Origin: Paramacrobiotus richtersi
Lineage: Eukaryota > Tardigrada > Eutardigrada > Parachela > Macrobiotidae
Assembly (NCBI GenBank): GCA_034698045.1
Contig: JAQGAU010000146.1
Span: forward strand, 1-37,920
Direction of reading: 5' to 3'
DNA length: 37,920 bases
Notes under the pieces: model-generated
What the model saw: only the letters and a program-made list of their open reading frames with translations
What the model was told of the DNA's origin: nothing
Database searches by the model: none
Program-made: the position numbers and the translations under genes
Part shown: one piece after another, positions 1 through 10,775 of the stretch
How the letters are laid out: every line of letters begins with the position of its first letter
Position numbering within the stretch: the first letter of the stretch is position 1

Positions 1-113
1 AAACCTGGTGGTTCTCGCATAGCGGGGACATGTGCCGAAATGAGGGCGCGACGGACTACGTCATTCAGGGCGGAATGCCTTGGGTGGCGACCTTTGCTGC
101 GCTTACAGCTTAA
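1..113 (+). CDS. possible C-terminal end of an unidentified gene entering from the left
   Basis: Reading from base 3, the frame is open for 36 codons and stops at TAA 111-113. The peptide is varied and rich in W, G, D and C (it includes GDMCRNEGATDYVIQGG) and is GC-rich like the confirmed exons of this window. It would be the last exon, or its end, of a gene lying left of the window. I do not recognise a family. A possible poly(A) signal is not obvious close by. The frame is short, so it could be chance; it is offered because composition and residue mix look coding. Confidence 0.28.
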   Translation, partial: TWWFSHSGDMCRNEGATDYVIQGGMPWVATFAALTA

Positions 114-2199
114 TCCGTGGTGGCCGAAAACGTCGACAGGTGTTTTGCACAGACATCGATGCTCTTTGCAAATCTCGGCCTGCACAACTGCACAACTCGT
201 TTCTTTGTTTTTACATACTTATGCTGATCGACTTATCCGGTATGCATAATCCATATCGCAGTATCAACTCTTAATTAATAATTATGGCCAATAGGTGCTA
301 TCAAATCCATAAATAGATGCTGATAATGAGCCACCGAACACCATGATACTGTATCCATTATTAGGTTGCAAAGCGTCCCTTTGAACCCACACGTTATGGG
401 CAGTTGTATTTCCAAGGCTTCGCTATACCATCAAGTCTTTGATATACAATTGCCCATAATGTCTGCGTAAGGTATAAGACGCACATTGAAAGAGAAATTA
501 ATGGCACTGGACACAAAAAGCATAGCGAAAACCTGGATAACAGTTGTACGAAATGCGAATACCGTGGATATGGTTCGCCCAAACGAAACGTTCGTGATAT
601 CTTGAGCAGTGGCTCATAGCAATCCAGCACAGGCAATGAGCAATAACTCATAAGCACGAACATTTGTTAATAAGAGCCAACCGCTCAGTAAATCTGTCTA
701 GTAGCATGAATAAAGGTTTCGGCACCACCACGTATTCACTGAATCCCTGCAGATGGTCGAGAGCTGCACACTCCGATCCTCCATTCTAAAGCAGATGATT
801 TTTGCGAGCAAGTGATGTAAGCGGTGTTAGTTTGGCATGTATTAATAGCTCCTTTTTGTGGGACGATGATCGCCGTGCTGGTTCCACTGTGAAAGGAGAA
901 GTAGTCGACTATGCGGGCAGTTCCGCTGAAATAGTCGCCATATCATGTCAAAGACATGTTCGCGGACACTGCAACTCGGTTGGAGCCGTTGACTGTAGCT
1001 GGTGAAATGTACGTGGATAGGGGTACGTATAATACACAAATAAGGGTTTGTAATGTGGTCGGCGTCGGCGAATACAGTAAAGATAAAGCGGCCTTGACAA
1101 AGAATCTGGTGCAGTTAATTATAACTGCTGCTTCCGTAACTGCTGCGGGCTGGTTTCGCATGTACGTTAGAAGTTGTTAGTATAGACTAATATGTTAGCC
1201 TTCGTCATCACTCCCGTAGAGACCGTCAAACTCAGTGCATGTTAGGCACATATTATTAGGTGGGCACTGGACCAGTTGTACGAAATGCGAATTCCGTTGA
1301 TCTTGCTCGTTAGATGTTCGTGATCATGGACTATTGCTTTGGGCATGAATAAATATCACAAAACATTCAATGGCTCCGTAGATCATGATGATCGGGAAAG
1401 CCTCAGATTCCAGATCATCTCGCCGCCAACCTCCGGTTAAGAGGTGCCGCCACGAGCGGCTGCTAATAGCCAGCCCAGAACCACTGCCCAGGTTATCTGC
1501 CACATTGGTCCAGTCAGTTATTTTGACTCGACCGAACTCTCAAACGTTAACAGCGGATATACGATCGTTTTGTAAATTTTCAACTCGCGGATGTTACGTT
1601 CGTGCTGGATGGATCGGGGAGCAATCTGTGCCAACGATGAAACCGACCCTGTTTGCTTGTTGCAGTGTACATCTTGTGCACGAACACTGGGCCGATTTCA
1701 CATGTGAATCATGTGATACGAATGCGATTGCGAACTGGGATACAGTAGCGCGCAGACTGAACTGTGTTCTGGGTTTTTGGTTTCTGGAGCAGTTTTCTAT
1801 TCGAAGTTACAGATTCGCAATAATCGAAATCAACAACAAAAGTGCAGAGATAAGATTGTCACCAGTGTAAACGATTTCGTCCGGTTTGCAGTTACTATAT
1901 TGCGTTCTCAGCAAGGTACTAGTGTAGTACACATTCCTATCGATGACCTTTATGAGAAAAGTATACATAAAACTTTACTGCTACCTGGTATTAACGACAA
2001 CACATTTGATATGGTCCCGACAACGCATGCGCCTGGGGAACAAACTGCGCGCATGGCAGATTTGCGATAAAAACATCAGGATTATGGTACAAATAAAGGT
2101 CATAAAAATGTAATAAAAAAATCAGAAATCCGCCAAAACAACAAACACTTGACTAGAAACAAATGAGAGCCCGATATATCAAAACCCGGATCGGCGTTT
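114..2199. other. stretch without a recognisable gene
   Basis: Mixed composition, less AT-rich than the introns to the right. Several unbroken frames exist but none matches a family I know: 956-1180 (+, 74 codons, from an ATG, varied residues), 1385-1870 (+, 161 codons, from an ATG) and 1777-2070 (+, overlapping it in another frame). None shows a domain motif or convincing splice sites, so I do not call genes here. The region would hold the transcript end of the fucosyltransferase on the minus strand, but I see no AATAAA on that strand between 2080 and 2199. Confidence 0.5.
481..1365. repeat. diverged direct duplication inside the left non-coding stretch
   Basis: Bases 541-598 and 1273-1325 begin with the same words (CAGTTGTACGAAATGCGAAT, then CCGT.GAT, later GTTCGTGAT). 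Both are preceded by GGCACTGGA and followed further on by GCATGAATAAA. The first copy carries about 28 extra bases between GGCACTGGA and CAGTTGTA. This looks like an old duplication of roughly 130-230 bp; origin unknown. Confidence 0.45.
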
Positions 2200-4475
2200 T
2201 TAATCCGCAGCTGTCCACGTGGGAAAGAAGAAATCCTTTGCCCGGTACTCCCGACTCATGGGGGTCAAAGGGCGTGGCCAGTGTTTGTAGTAGAACACCT
2301 CCTTGGCCTCACTCAAGTACGCGCCCCACCAGCCGAATGTTCCCACGGATAAAATCAAGCTATCCATCACGGTTAACATGGCCATGTCCACTTCGGCCGT
2401 GTTGTTCCCGTCCATGTATAGTATGTTATCCCGCTGACCAAAGATCTGTAACATCAGAACACCATTTCTGTAAATTTTATTGTGCGACAGAAAAGGTTTT
2501 TTGTTCTGTTTACTTCAAGAAGTATACTTCTGAACAATCGTTTTGGAAAACTATTATAAAAATAAACAGAACACAAATAAATAAAGTAAACCATATTATA
2601 TAAAATTTAATTTTAGAAAATATTATATTAAATGAAATTTTTTTAAATAAAATACATATTATATCACATAAAAAAATTGCAATTTTTTACTGTTTGTTTT
2701 CGTTTAATTCTGAAAACTTCTATAGCAACAACCGCATAAAAATATATATGACATAATAAATAAAGTAAATTATGTTATATAAAAAAAATGCAATTTTTTA
2801 CTGTTTGTTTTCGTTTAATTCGGAAAAATTCTGTATACAGTTATCGCATTTCTAGTTTCGTATTACCTTTCGACAAAAGGGAAAATCATTGGTCACCAAC
2901 GCAATGACACTATTCGGATACTCCCGACTAAACCGTTCCGTCATTCGTGTTAAATACCGCGCCGTCGCCACCGAATGCCCATAGTTATGGTGTTCCGGCT
3001 TTAAAAGGTCACCGCGCCGCACATGCATCCCGATGATCATCACCGGCGTCCGTCCGGTCCGGATGGTATAATTCCCAATCTCTTCTTCCAGATTGTGAAT
3101 CACTTGATCATACACGGATGGTTTGAAGGTAAACTGGTGGACAATCGATTCGCGGATGTTATGGAAATACTTCCAGCACTGTAGGAAACCGTTGAGGGAG
3201 ATGATGGGTTTGACGCGGGTGGCGGTCAGATTAGTCAGCAGCTTTTTCGGGAGGCTGGACTCGTAGATGCCGGCCGCGTCCACCCGGTGTTTGGGGAGGG
3301 AACCGGCTGGGGGTTTGGTGGGGAGGAGCGGGAAGGGGTGCTGGAAGTGGGACATGTGGGGATGAACTTCCCCGAAGACCGCTACAATAATTTTTTTGGA
3401 ATTTTTCTATCACCGATGTTTGTTACATTTGTTACTTTTTGATGCGCTTTTCATTGTACGTGAGAACTTGTAGATTAATTAATTTAATTAAAATATATTT
3501 ATTTCTTTCGGTAATTTACTATTAGTTAAATTAACTAATAATTTGTAAATAATTTGGTATAACAAAGTTTGGGATTTATTGCGTCTGATCTCGTATACAA
3601 ATTAAAACAAAACTTCAGTGATTTATTTATCGTAATTTCATGTAAATATATCGTAGGAAATATTTTTTATCTAATTATTGTGGTTTTCTTTAATTGCACC
3701 AACGGTCGCTTACGTTTCCGTCCACTGGACGCGGCCAATCCGAAAGTAGTAGCGGTCATGAACATGAAATTCCCCAATCCATTGGCTCCAACAAGATCAT
3801 GTGTTAACTGAAACTTCTTCTCCTCATCATCAAGCTGACGCGCTGGCTTAGTTTTCGGACCAGAATACGCTAAGCGACAGCGTACCCTTTCCTTAATCCT
3901 ATCCAGAACTGGCTGGGATAAATCCGCTGGTTCTCCACAGACCGTGATTCCGGATACAAAACTCACTGCAGTAAGACAGAAAGATACATAAACATAATTT
4001 TTTTATAATTAGTTTTTTATATTTCTTTTTCTCATTTATATTTTTATATATATTATCGTATTTATATAATTTTTTTTATAATTTGTATAATTTACACAAC
4101 GCAAGCTTAGACAATAACGAAATTGTTTTTTATGATAAGCACACAATATTTTAAGATAATAATTATTATTTGTTTATAATTACTTGTTTACATATTTTTT
4201 TTATCATTTATATTTTTATATATATTATCGTACCCATATATATTCTTTCATAATTTTTATAATTTACATAACGCAAACATACATAATAACGAAATTTGTT
4301 TGTTATGATAAGCACACAATTTCTTACCGCTGTTATAAGCCTGATCCAGTCGGTACGTTAACAATATCAGCACAGTAAAGGAGGCTAATATCCATAGTCG
4401 TACCGTGCCGGACATGAGTACCCGGTAGAGGATGTTGCAGGGTTTGGGCATCCTGGAGACACGTCGCTTAACCAT
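2200..4475 (-). CDS. GT11 family galactoside alpha-1,2-fucosyltransferase (FUT1/FUT2-like), 4 exons
   Basis: Exons on the minus strand: 4475-4328, 3965-3714, 3381-2867, 2445-2200; introns are GT-AG with phases 1, 1, 0; product 386 aa (FUT1/2 are about 343-365). Family role: transfer of fucose from GDP-fucose to galactose in alpha-1,2 linkage in the Golgi. Seen: a short basic N-terminal tail then a single hydrophobic anchor near residues 23-40 (type II topology); motif LVGANGLGNFMFMTAT in exon 2, matching the GLGNQM region; the GDP-fucose-binding motif HVRRGD near residue 253; VTNDFPFC; and SVGTFGWWGAYL near the C terminus, the counterpart of VGTFGFWAAYL. Several N-glycosylation sequons are present. 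The start is the first in-frame ATG (context cccATGg). The frame stays open about 35 codons upstream without an ATG, so a longer form beginning in another exon cannot be excluded. Acceptor-substrate specificity cannot be read from sequence. Confidence 0.92.
2575..2823. repeat. direct repeats in fucosyltransferase intron 3, next to the 5' splice site
   Basis: A block of about 40 bp with core GCAATTTTTTACTGTTTG occurs near 2677 and again near 2790. The word ATAAATAAAGTAAA precedes both, near 2577 and 2757. The second copy ends about 45 bp from the donor at 2866. The repeat is specific to this intron as far as I can see. Confidence 0.75.
3520..3540. repeat. perfect short palindrome in fucosyltransferase intron 2
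   Basis: Two 10-bp arms, TATTAGTTAA and TTAACTAATA, separated by one A. It lies mid-intron in AT-rich DNA, so it may be chance. Confidence 0.5.
4005..4329. repeat. about 172-bp tandem duplication filling fucosyltransferase intron 1
   Basis: Copy 1 is about 4005-4176 and copy 2 about 4177-4329. Shared words include TTATATATATTATCGTA, AATAACGAAATT and TATGATAAGCACACAAT. The second copy runs into the 5' splice site (GT at 4327-4326 on the minus strand); the equivalent place in the first copy is no longer a donor. The copies differ at many sites, so the event is not recent. Confidence 0.85.
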
Positions 4476-5501
4476 GGGTACTTCCGGCGCTTCATGCTGT
4501 GTCAGTGTACCATCGTTGTTGACGATTTGCTGAACTTGGACGTGTAACTGCAACGATTGCTCTTGCTGGCTTCGCTTGAACGCTCACCGGTCAATGTCGC
4601 GTAAATGTATTGTACCGCATCGCTCCGAGGCATCAATCGTACCTTTGCAATTGCATTACACGCAAAACGTATGTAGGTCTACAATATGTGTACTGTAAAT
4701 CTAATACAAGCGAAACGTAAGAAAATTTGCGCACATGTATACGGATTGTACCGCTAACTCGTTATCAGCCTATGGTAGAGATCAGATCAGACAGATCAGA
4801 TCATACAGCATTACATGATACGGGAGATCACAAAAAAACTCGAACACTGTAGTTTCTCTTACGATTTCATTGTCAGTTGTTTAATCCGTTCGATGCTCCA
4901 GTATAGTGCGATTCAACGTTGTCCCCAGTGCGTAACATTATGTTACACTGGCAATGCATGCAGTCAATAAGCCTAATTTGACAACATTTCGGGATGCGAA
5001 CCTGTCTGCCCAATACGTTGTATCATACATTTTATAGCCATACTCAAGAACTTACTATATCTAAATTACTTATCTAACTTGCTTACTATCTATCTAATTA
5101 GATATAGTAAGTTCCTGCCACACTGCATGTGTCGAACTCCGCATGTGTTTGTAGCCGAGCGGCACGTAAAAATCCGTTTCTCAAGACTTTATCTGCATTA
5201 CGAAGCAATGGGACCTTTATTCTAACGCGAACATTTACTCTTGTTTCAAGAGGTTGAAAAGACTGATCAGTACAGAAGTTGTCCACATTTCGTACCATTT
5301 TCCAGCCTTTTTTTCCGCTTACAGTCGTACATACAACCTGATCAATAGTATTCACACACATACAAATGAAACCCGCGGTACAATACTCAACGATTACCTG
5401 CTACGCAAAATACATCGAATCAATACGCCTGACATCCAGAATAAAGGAATAACAACCAGAAATGAGAATATTTAACAACATAAACCCGCAAAACCCCCTT
5501 T
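4476..5501. other. gap between fucosyltransferase start and PRPF19 stop
   Basis: The genes are head-to-tail on the minus strand. This gap must hold the fucosyltransferase promoter and 5' UTR (right of 4475) and the PRPF19 3' UTR (left of 5502). A candidate minus-strand AATAAA for PRPF19 reads as TTTATT at 5216-5221, about 280 bp past the stop. A donor-like GTGAGC on the minus strand at 4587-4582 could end a 5' UTR exon of the fucosyltransferase. No coding frame here looks real. Confidence 0.4.
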
Positions 5502-8500
5502 CTAAGCGGCGTAGTACTTGACGGTCCGGTCCAGACTGGAGGTGACCAGCATGTTGGCGTTGTGGCCGAAACGCAGTCCGGTGACGTCGGCCGTGTGTTC
5601 CTTGATGATGGCCGGGCCGTCCCACTCCCGACAGCGGTACAGCCGCACATCGGCCCCCGCCACGCCCAGGTACGAGGCGCTCTGATCCACCACGACGTCG
5701 TGCACCTACCACGAAGAAATAACCGTTACATTAGGCAAAACGCCAAAAATGTACTATTTTCTACGATATAAGGGCAGTTTCTTGCAACTATCGTTGCATG
5801 TTACAGTTTTACATAATTTTAGTTTCTTTTTTCATTAGCACGACAGGATTCGGTCGATTACAAACGGAAAATCTTACTTTTTGTGTTTATTAATGTACCA
5901 TGGTATAATCTGTACACAGGCACACAGTTAGAAGTCTTATTAGTTTTCACTCGTACCGAAGAACTTATTCAGAGCGTTTCCTTTTCTATCACATTACTGC
6001 TGAATTCTGGAAGCCCGTTATTCTTATCTAGTCCATTATTACCCTGATAATTGCTGTCATGTTAAAAATTCCTGATAACCCCATTCCCATACTAATTTTT
6101 TGTGGATCACAATAATTTTCATTTATTTTTCAAGCATTTTTTTTTATTTCATGGACATAACGTTATATCAACTTTTAGCAATTATTTTCTGATTTATTAA
6201 TCTGCACTGCTTTTAACAAACATTCCTGTATACTATGTGCATCCGTTCATTTCAACCTATTGGCCGTACAGCCCGTTACCTTATAATCGCTGGGCAACTT
6301 GAACTCCTTCAACGTAGTCAATTTCCGCAGATCCCACACTCGCACACTGGCATCCTCCGCGGCGCTGACCAAATGATACCCGTTCTCCGAAAACGCCAAT
6401 CCCGAAACGCTATCCGTATGCTCCATGAAATTCGCCACATTGGTACCCTCGCGAATGTCCCAAATACGAATAACCCCGCCATCCGTCCCCACACCCAAGA
6501 TCATCCCATCCGGATGGAACTGGGCCGCCGTTAAACCTATAATTCATCAGAAAACGAAATTAAACCCGATATGTGATTACTCGATATGAAACTATCCATC
6601 ATTAATAGGATTCTATTCTGGCTATGCTGATTTCACTTTTGCTGTGTTCAATTAACATTTCATCCGAAATTTATTTTAGTATTATTTAATCAATAAAAAA
6701 ATTATTTAATTAGTAATAATAATAATAACATATTAATTTAATAATAATCATAAATTTCATCCAAAATTTATTTAAGTATCATTTAATTAATAGAAAAAAA
6801 ATATCAATCAATAACGATATAATAATTAATTCGATTTTGTTATCTATTTATTGTTAAATTTACTTTATTCCATTTCATTGACTTATCTGTATGCATGTAC
6901 TTTTCCATTAAAATGTACCAGGCAAAACGCACGTCGGGCAACAACTTTACCTTGATTTTCTGTGTCCTTTTCGATACGGTAACATTTACCCACAGCCACA
7001 TCGGTGAACGCCCACGTCTACAAGGAAATTCAGGTCAGTTAGGATTACCATTTACTGTTCCAATAAACTGCTATTTCAAGTGTGTCTAGTCGTTGTATTG
7101 TCTGCATTTTAGACCGTTTTCAGATGAGACAGCAGAAAAAAGCAAATGCGATTAAATCTCCAATCTGCCAACATTTTCGAAAAATACTACCATGCACAAA
7201 TCGTTTCGCTATCTTTTTAAACTGCGGATCATGCAATGTGAAATTCAATTTTCAACGTCGCAGATAATGCAAGCCACTACTCTACAATGACAGCTACGTA
7301 CATAGACTCTAATAATTAATGGCGTATACATATGAATATGATAACCATCTGTGCAACAGTTTAACCATGCCATTTACGGTATCAGGTTATCAGCTGAGAA
7401 AGTGATTTTACGTACTGATATTCATTTAACTACAACCATTCAATATACGGACCTGATATGCAATAAAGACGAAACTTTCACTACGATAATTATTGTTGTC
7501 CTCAGTATTTTTCAAAAATCTTATAGTTTATTATATATTCTGCTTTCCGCAGTACAAACACTATGTTTACTAATTTCATCTTATTCTTGTTTTACAATAG
7601 TTTTATTATGTTTCTACCAAAAATACCACTTACAATTTCATTGAATAATGTGCGCTATTGCGAATTTACAAGATATTTCTCACACTCAAACTGATAATAG
7701 CGCAAAAACTAGTGATTTATTTATTGTTTGATTTATTATCTATTTTTTTATTTACTATTTATTCATTATTATTGATCGACTGATTTAATATTTATTTTTT
7801 AAATTATTTATTCATTATTTTTGACTTATTTATTATTTCATTTATTATCTATTTTTTACTTGTTTACTATTTATTTATTATTATTGATTTAATTGGTATT
7901 TGATCATATTTACCGTATCCCGTGATGCCGTCAGAACATACTCCCGCGCCGGATGGACATGCACCGCCGTCACAGCGCCCCGGTGGAACACAAACGGCGC
8001 CAGTGCCGCTTCCTTCTGGTCGACATTCCACACCCGGAAACTACAGTCATCCGACGCGCTCACCACGAAATTCTATCAAAAAACACGTCCTCTTCACCAA
8101 TCTTCACTTCTCCAGTGGAAAACCAGCAACTTACCCGATTGGGGAGGAACGCCACGCGATTGATCCGCTCAGCGTGGCCTTTAAAGCTGGCCAGCACTTT
8201 CTCGGTGGTGCCGCGGCGTTCATGCACCACGACCAGTTTATCGTTGCCACCCGTGGCGCAGACACTGTGGTTGGTGTCGTCCGAGATCTGCAGGTCCAGA
8301 CAGGTGATGCCGGGTGATGAAGCGCTGTGTAGACCCTAAAATGACATTAAAATCAATACAAAATTACTTTATTCCATATTTTTCAATCTATTCATGATTT
8401 TTGCCTGTTTTTTTTCTGTTTTATCAAATTATTTTTATTTTTATCTAATCATTCTTCATTTTGCTGTGGTTTTATACACAATCTGGCCTTCTTTCAACCT

Positions 8501-10775
8501 ATCCAAGATTTTATCCTGTTTTTTTCTTTTTTATCAAATTAATTTAATTAATTTTATTTTTATCAAATTGTTTTTCATTTTGCTTTGGTTTACGCAGAAT
8601 CTGGCCTTTAAATGCTACCACAGTATAACAAAACTAGATTCCGACCAAGATGCAATTTTAATGAATAATTACATGTCCAGGTACCACAAAGGTGTTTTTT
8701 CCACTTTCTTCTATTTCGTTCAATGTTTTTCGACCTATCCATCATTTTTTTCTGTTTTTTTTCTCTATTTTGTCAAATTTTTATTGATTTTCTTTTGCTT
8801 TTTGCACAGAAATTGGTTTTAAATGATACCACAGTATTAAAGGGTCATTTCCGATCAGGATTCTTACCGGAATAGAATGCACCGCATGGAATGCCTTCAG
8901 TTGATCCCATGCAACTAATCCTTCCGGTGCCGGCTCTCCTCGACGGAACTACAACAAAAAAGTAAACAAAACTGTGCTGCATACACAAAATCACAATTTG
9001 CAATCATCAGTTCAACGTCAACAGTCAATTTCAGATTGAAAAACACAGAAAAAATCAAAAACAACAACTCCCGGTTCCAAACTTTTCAAACCAAGAAATT
9101 ATCAACTATATCATATGATAACATAAAAACCTATCGTTTCTACATACTGGTACCTTCTTTTTGCGTTCCGCCGTCAATTCCGCATTGCGCGCCGTAATCT
9201 ACAATAAACAGCAGAATAATTCCAAAATAATTCCTAAAATCGGGAAAAAAGACGATCACCTTTCCCAGGACATCCTCGGGAATGCCCTGTGGTTCGGCCG
9301 GTTCGGGAACCGCTGCCATGGTCGGGGCGCTGGCAAAACCCCCCTCGCGAACCGATGCCGGTTGGTGGTGGGGCTTGAGATGGGCTAGGGCCTCGCGGGC
9401 CGCACTCAGCTCCTTCTGCTGGCGGGCAATCACACGGCAGGCGGCGTCGTGCTGGTACAGGGCGTGGGAGAGTTCTATACCAATACAGGGTTTTAACATG
9501 ACAGATTGTGTTTATTACTGTTCATTATTTACGTTTGTAATTTTTCCTTATTTTTAATTGTTGTTTTTCGTGATTTTTATTTGGTATTTTTCGTTTTTTG
9601 TTATTTTCCCCATTTTAATTTGTTATTCATATTTTTTTATTATTATTCGTATTACCGAGTGTATTATTATGTTTTATGAATATTTGGCGTATTTTATATT
9701 CACGCACACGTTGAACACAAATACATGCTATCCAGTAATTGTTACTGAAAAGCTCAAATTCGCATTAATTTCCGGGTGCTCAAAAGAATTCTCACCGTGA
9801 AGAATCACCAAAAACCTTAATCGGCAGTAAAAATTAAAGTTTTCTGCCCCATGTTTAGTGCGAATTCAGCTTATAAAAATGGTTTCAATTCTACATCTTT
9901 AATTTTCAGTAATTTATTGTACCATTACCACTTTATATTTTTTCAAGTATGCTGAAATATTCATCCTAAAGATACGCGCAAATTTTCAGCAGATTAAAAT
10001 CAACAAACAAAGCAACAATAAAAACCGAAATATGTACATACACTATCAAACTTTTACTGCAAATAGAAAATCATAAAAAAAGATAGGTTATTTTTCTCTC
10101 CGTTACAATTTTTGTTTTTATACAGAATTATTTACTGGAAATTTATTCCTTGATAAATCAAATTTTTCTATGAGTTTTTTCGAAAGAAAATGCCAGCCTT
10201 AACTGGAAAAAAATACAAAACCCACGAAGAACCCAATGAACAGTGTACAGCGTACCTTGACGAGTCGTCTGCAGCTGCTGCTTCACCGCATGATTATACA
10301 GCATCAACGCATCCTGAAAACCATCCCATCGGTAAAACTCCTCAAAAAACATGCAAATTCATCCCATCTACCCATTCATCCTGCAGTGTCTTCAATAATC
10401 CGGGAATGCCCGCCATCGTGGGTACTTTGGGTTTGACGAGCGTACTGGCTGAAATCTCACCCAATTATCATGTATTCCATTCAGAAACAATGTTCTGTTC
10501 TTACTTTTGATGTCAATCAACTGATCCTTGGTTAAAGGTTGTCCGTTGATGGGATCGGTGCCGTACTCTTCAATGTACTTTTCCACCAGTCTCCGCTCAA
10601 AGACACTGCCTGAGACGGGGGAGATGACGGGTTGCTCCGGGATTTCCCGGCTCACTAGGGAAAATAGCAATGGATGGTTAATGTTTCGTTGAGATTGTGA
10701 AGATGTTTGTGTTTTCAAACGGGAAAGGGGGAAATCAGTGGTTTCCTGGGACTCACGCGCACAAATCAGCGACAT
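5502..10775 (-). CDS. PRPF19: pre-mRNA-processing factor 19 (U-box E3 ligase, NineTeen complex), 12 exons
   Basis: Exons (minus strand): 10775-10757, 10654-10505, 10448-10372, 10313-10256, 9474-9260, 9198-9154, 8948-8868, 8335-8135, 8072-7914, 7017-6951, 6536-6280, 5705-5502. All junctions are GT-AG and in phase; product 510 aa (human 504). Family role: scaffold and ubiquitin ligase of the Prp19/NTC complex in spliceosome activation and the DNA-damage response, in the nucleus. Seen: MSLICA start and U-box to about residue 56 ([32 protein letters not shown]); the tetramerising coiled coil ([27 protein letters not shown]); an alanine/proline-rich linker; then a C-terminal WD40 propeller from about residue 216 ([55 protein letters not shown]). 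The 67-nt exon 10 ([19 protein letters not shown]) restores WD40 sequence between ASRD and [11 protein letters not shown]. Single copy here; nothing looks broken. Confidence 0.97.
6655..6810. repeat. PRPF19: 97-bp-period direct repeat in PRPF19 intron 10
   Basis: TTTCATCC-AAATTTATTT-AGTAT-ATTTAAT.AATA occurs from 6658 and again from 6755, separated by an AATAAT-rich filler. It covers about 55 bp per copy with a few substitutions. It lies about 140 bp from the donor at 6950. Confidence 0.75.
7730..7893. repeat. PRPF19: 109-bp-period direct repeat at the 5' end of PRPF19 intron 9
   Basis: TTTATTATCTATTTTTT followed by TTTACTATTTATT.ATTATTATTGAT recurs at about 7731 and 7840. The second copy ends about 20 bp from the 5' splice site (GT at 7913-7912 on the minus strand). 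The sequence is low-complexity, but the order of words is kept. Confidence 0.65.
8385..8866. repeat. PRPF19: three diverged tandem copies next to the 5' splice site of PRPF19 intron 7
   Basis: Each copy follows the order: TTCAA.CTATC.A, CTGTTTTTTTTCT, TTATCAAATT or TGTCAAATT, CATTTTGCTTTGG or relatives, CAGAATCTGGCCTT, AATGATACCACAGTAT. Copies start near 8385, 8497 and 8720. The third ends at the donor (8867-8866). The middle and third copies share the TTAAATG.TACCACAGTAT block at about 8608 and 8818. Substitutions and indels separate them. Confidence 0.7.

Noticed and set aside
1385-1870. Plus-strand 161-codon frame, the longest unexplained frame at the left
   Set aside because: No family, no repeats, no splice context, and a competing frame overlaps its end. 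Kept only as an open frame in the gap description.
7900-8339. Plus-strand open frames of 87-131 codons
   Set aside because: They lie antisense to PRPF19 exons 8 and 9, which match the WD40 region residue by residue. The plus-strand frames are shadows of GC-rich codons.
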